A stretch of DNA of 64,000 nt, from NCBI RefSeq assembly GCF_024346715.1, contig NZ_AP024853.1, positions 1,736,001 through 1,800,000 of the forward strand, given 5' to 3'. The stretch comes from Photobacterium swingsii (GTDB lineage: Bacteria; Pseudomonadota; Gammaproteobacteria; Enterobacterales; Vibrionaceae). The notes under the pieces are model-generated. The model ran no database searches. It worked only from the letters and a program-made list of their open reading frames with translations, and had not been told where the DNA came from. The position numbers and the translations under genes are program-made. Below, piece by piece: positions 61,012 through 64,000 of the stretch (the stretch's first letter is position 1; each line of letters begins with the position of its first letter).

Positions 61012-61685
61012 TTATACTGTGAGCCTTGTCATGTGAGTAAAAAAGAAACAATATTTTACACTATTTATGGCCGTAGATTCATGAAGTAATCGGCATTTAT
61101 TCCCTTTATTAAGTCATTTCAATTGCTTAGGTGCATGTGTGGCGAAAGGTGATCTAAGCCATAAAAATTCGTTATTTAATTTGCCAAAAGCCAGATTTAT
61201 GACCATATTTATAGTGAACCTGCAATGAGTTGTTTCATAGCATTTCGGAGGAAAGCTGTTTTATTCTGTCTCAAGGGTGTAGGTTCGGATGTAGTGAGTA
61301 GAAAAGGCTCTTGCATCGTCAAATGCATCGGTAGTGATTGGACTGGTACATTACAATTTGGATAGCAACACAAAACTAAAATACTTCTTCGCTAAATTAT
61401 AGCGCTCGATAAACGATTGACGTTACGAGCACGGCAAACTCAACGTAGTGAGTGGCGGAGCCTGATATAAAGTTACATTTGTTACAAGAGACATAGCAAC
61501 ATAGCTCCAAGTACAATGTTACACGACTCAAATGTACTAGTAACGTACATGAAATAAAGATAGACAGTAACAACGTAGAGTAACAAATGGCCTTGAGTGT
61601 ACTGAACTAAGTAGACTAAGGATAAAAACAAACAAGCCGCACTGCAATGGTGCGGCTTTTCTTTTTCAGTAACAAGATCAAATGG
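61012..61685. other. 674-bp gene-poor region
   Basis: No credible ORF. The right third has scattered similar words (AACGTAG at 61443 and 61572, several GTTAC/GTAAC) and a hairpin ATGTAC-TAGTAAC-GTACAT (around 61532-61550). It ends in a terminator hairpin at 61634. A small RNA on the plus strand is possible, but the terminator also serves the GGDEF gene on the minus strand, so I do not call one. Confidence 0.35.
61634..61667. terminator. Terminator hairpin next to the TPR-GAF-GGDEF gene
   Basis: AAGCCGCA (61634-61641) pairs with TGCGGCTT (61651-61658), with T-rich sequence on the plus side and a broken T-tract on the minus side. It lies 19 bp past the stop of the minus-strand GGDEF gene. Confidence 0.75.
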
Positions 61686-63860
61686 TTATTGATGCTCTCT
61701 AATTGTTGGTGCTACTAACGTATGGCTTTCATAAGCAACAAAGGTGTTTCGGCTTTGTGTTTTTGCATGGTAGAGCGCTTCGTCTGCATATTGAATTAAG
61801 CCGTTAATGTCCATCTCATCTGCAGTATTTGGGTACCAGCAATAGCCCCCAATTGAAAGAGTGATAATAGAAGCGCATTTGGAAGCGTGATGTGGAATAG
61901 AAAGTTGTTCAACCGCATGTTGCACCTTCTGCACTTTCGGATGACAAATCTCAAGCGGTTGCCCGTACAAGATCACTAAAAACTCATCGCCACCGAAACG
62001 AAAAACATAATCATCGCTGAAAGTAAATTCTTGCTTAAAAATGGCAGATAGCTGGGCAAGTACTTTGTCACCTTCATGATGGCCATAATAATCGTTATAA
62101 CCTTTATAAAAATCAATATCGATCATTAAGCAGGTGATGGGCTGCTGAGAATGCTGCGCGTTATGCAATAACTTAGGCACAACTTTCTCTAATTCATAGC
62201 GATTAAGTAGTTGTGTCAGTGGGTCTTGTCGCGACAAGCTATCTAACTTGTTATTAATAATCTCAAGTTCATGCTGTTGTTTGCGCAGTATTTGCGTTTG
62301 TCGCTGGTTTTCAAGTGATACTGCAATAAAGCTGGCTAACTGTTCTGCGAGATCACAATGGTAGCTTTGGTATAGATACGCAGTTTTATGTTCTAAAAAT
62401 AGCGCACCGATAGTTTTGTTATTTAAATTAATAGGCGTAACGATGGCAGATTGGTTACGTTCACCATCACCAAAGTACATCTGTCGATCTAAATGGTTGA
62501 GATTAATGTATGTTGAAACTTCTTTCTCAGAACTTGTGTTCAGCAACAGTGTTTTTTGGTGATGAATGCAGTATGCCTCTAAACTTGAAATATTCTCACA
62601 GCTAATAGTAAAAGGAGTAATCAGTTCGCTATCTTCAATGAAATGGTTGTAATTAAGAACTTGGTTATCTTCGTTATAAAGCGCGATCCCAAAAACATGG
62701 ATGGGGATGATCTTGTTAATTTGATTAAACACATCAAGTAGGCAGTCATTGAGATTATTGACCGTAGCGATATTTTGACCAATCTGCGTAATGATCTTTA
62801 AGTTACCGTGTAACATCTGTAATGAATCATGTTCACGTTTTTGCTCACCCAGTTTAAGAATACTTTCTATATATTCAGTCTCATTACTTGTGGCACGTTT
62901 AAGCTCTTGGTTGGCGAGTTCAGCTTGTTTCGCTATCGCTTCTTTTTCTAACACGAGATCACCATGCTGGTGATGAATTTCAGCTTCAAGTCGATACAGT
63001 TGAATTCTTAGCTGGTAGTTTTGTTCTTTATGAATCAGTAACTGTGCCTGATGGCATCGTTCTAGCGACAAATCCAGTTTGCCGGATGCTTTTAACAGTA
63101 GGGCGTAGTGGTACAAGTTGTCACTGCGCCCCATATATTCGTATGTTTGAAGAAAAGACAAATCCGCTTTACGGTAGAACGGCGTTGCAATGTCATATTC
63201 GCCTTTTAATGTAAGCAAGCGAGCCTTGTATGCATAGGCAAAACCCATAGAGCGTGAGCAATCGAGTGCTTTGGCGATAGCGATACTCTGTTCAATGTAA
63301 TGAAAAGCACCGTCTAGACACCCAAGGTGTCCTTCTGCTAGCGCAATATTGTCCAGCGCTAGGGTTAGACAGCTTTGTTCATTGTTGGATTTGGCAAGAT
63401 CTACAGCTTTTAAACAGTATCTTTTAACACGCTCAAAATCGCCAAGCGATAAGTAAGTATCACCAACATTGAGGTTAAGTAAGAGTTTTAAGTTTTCGTC
63501 TTCGACGGTATTACTTTGCTGAGCTGCTAAGAAGTGCTTCAAAGCTTGGTGATATTGACCAATGAGTGAATAAATTGTGCCTAGGTGAACATCACAATAC
63601 AGATGCAGAACTTTGTTTTTATTACTATTGCAGAGTATCTGACAATGGATGAAATAGGGGATTGCATGTTCAATAGTATGGCTACGGTACACATCGTAAG
63701 CCGTTAAAAAGCAATCATATTCATCAGGTAGGGTGATGCCTTCGATGGCAATCATTTGATTGATTTCAGCACGTAGCTGTTTAACAGCGTCATGTTTTGT
63801 TGATTGCTGAAGGCGTGTCAGTTTAGTGAGAATGAGAGAAAGTGTACGCGCTTTACTCAT
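61686..63860 (-). CDS. TPR-GAF-GGDEF diguanylate cyclase
   Basis: This 724-aa soluble protein has TPR-like helical repeats over about residues 60-330, a coiled-coil linker, a GAF domain at about 365-530, and a GGDEF domain at about 555-715. The catalytic loop G-G-D-E-F near residue 620 is intact. No RxxD inhibitory site precedes it (the position reads F-S-D-D), so product inhibition is unlikely. D-P-L-T-Q-L-L-N-R-Y-E-L and D-I-D-F-Y-K-G-Y-N-D complete the active site. I chose ATG 63860 (M-S-K-A-R); the frame is open to an upstream ATG at 63932, which has less protein-like sequence. Confidence 0.85.
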   Translation of the reverse strand: MSKARTLSLILTKLTRLQQSTKHDAVKQLRAEINQMIAIEGITLPDEYDCFLTAYDVYRSHTIEHAIPYFIHCQILCNSNKNKVLHLYCDVHLGTIYSLIGQYHQALKHFLAAQQSNTVEDENLKLLLNLNVGDTYLSLGDFERVKRYCLKAVDLAKSNNEQSCLTLALDNIALAEGHLGCLDGAFHYIEQSIAIAKALDCSRSMGFAYAYKARLLTLKGEYDIATPFYRKADLSFLQTYEYMGRSDNLYHYALLLKASGKLDLSLERCHQAQLLIHKEQNYQLRIQLYRLEAEIHHQHGDLVLEKEAIAKQAELANQELKRATSNETEYIESILKLGEQKREHDSLQMLHGNLKIITQIGQNIATVNNLNDCLLDVFNQINKIIPIHVFGIALYNEDNQVLNYNHFIEDSELITPFTISCENISSLEAYCIHHQKTLLLNTSSEKEVSTYINLNHLDRQMYFGDGERNQSAIVTPINLNNKTIGALFLEHKTAYLYQSYHCDLAEQLASFIAVSLENQRQTQILRKQQHELEIINNKLDSLSRQDPLTQLLNRYELEKVVPKLLHNAQHSQQPITCLMIDIDFYKGYNDYYGHHEGDKVLAQLSAIFKQEFTFSDDYVFRFGGDEFLVILYGQPLEICHPKVQKVQHAVEQLSIPHHASKCASIITLSIGGYCWYPNTADEMDINGLIQYADEALYHAKTQSRNTFVAYESHTLVAPTIREHQ

Positions 63861-64000
63861 GGTGCCAATCCGTGGAATGAATTCATCATGCAAAATATAG
63901 AACGTTATACCGTAATAAAAAGGTGTAAACAATAGTACATTTAGCTATTAATATTCTTGTTTTTACTAACAATAAGCATCAGTAATAAAGTATATATTGC

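Noticed and set aside
1..64000. CRISPR arrays, tRNA/rRNA genes, insertion sequences or prophage
   Set aside because: No regular repeats with spacers, no tRNA-like cloverleaf with CCA, no transposase or phage genes seen in reading through.

Overview
This window looks like chromosomal DNA from a Gram-negative gammaproteobacterium of the Vibrionaceae, most plausibly Photobacterium or a close relative. This is inferred from protein families, not from a marker gene. The set includes a solitary autotransporter-type outer membrane barrel, DUF2960 and DUF2750 proteins, an SgrR-like regulator, several cyclic-di-GMP enzymes and a TyrRS of the E. coli KFGKT type. There are no rRNA or tRNA genes, no CRISPR array and no insertion sequence that I can see. 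Coding density is high, and many gene ends carry clear hairpin-plus-T-tract terminators.

Left part (1-17.3 kb): an edge-truncated DUF218 gene, a VOC protein, an SgrR-like regulator, an outer membrane barrel, a chemoreceptor, tyrS, a LuxR-type regulator, a PAS-PAS-GGDEF diguanylate cyclase, an AGCS amino-acid symporter, an orphan lipoprotein, trxC with an unusual WCNPC active site, a degenerate SDR protein, ackA without pta, and hemF.

Nitric oxide block (17.4-22.9 kb): norR and a quinol-type norB, with a sigma-54 promoter, an IHF site and a GT-N7-AC NorR-type site between them. Divergent from norR is a small cluster: a 70-aa Cys-containing ORF, a YeaR-like protein, a small membrane protein, then hemF. 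A SirB-family membrane protein follows norB.

Middle (23.3-35 kb): an RND efflux pair (adaptor and pump), a small acidic ORF with a strong ribosome binding site, a secreted endonuclease/exonuclease/phosphatase-fold protein, an MltF-type lytic transglycosylase, a membrane diguanylate cyclase, and nrdDG. The nrdDG promoter carries a perfect FNR box and two NrdR-type boxes 31 bp apart.

Sulfatase locus (35.2-53.9 kb), the most interesting part. Two divergent exported sulfatases of the formylglycine type (both C-T-A-G-R) are followed by an exported eight-heme cytochrome with a HEAT/TPR tail and a full MoxR-DUF58-DUF4381-BatA-BatB/C-BatD set. Next come a LysR regulator, an exported HAD phosphatase-like protein, a lipoprotein with an FGE-like (SUMF1) fold but no catalytic cysteines, a radical-SAM anaerobic sulfatase maturase, and an exported heme-less paralogue of the cytochrome's HEAT/TPR tail. 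A related sequence (ATAAMCAATRG, LysR-like in its most symmetric copy) lies in three intergenic regions of the locus. I propose that this is one functional unit: cytoplasmic maturation of the sulfatases by the radical-SAM enzyme, export, and an envelope redox/chaperone assembly. The substrate is unknown.

Right part (54-64 kb): a PTS EIIC-EAL fusion, a small secreted peptide, DUF2960, a single-domain globin, RarD, a TehB-like methyltransferase, DUF2750, a TDT-family (TehA-like) transporter, a 674-bp gene-poor stretch, and a TPR-GAF-GGDEF protein.
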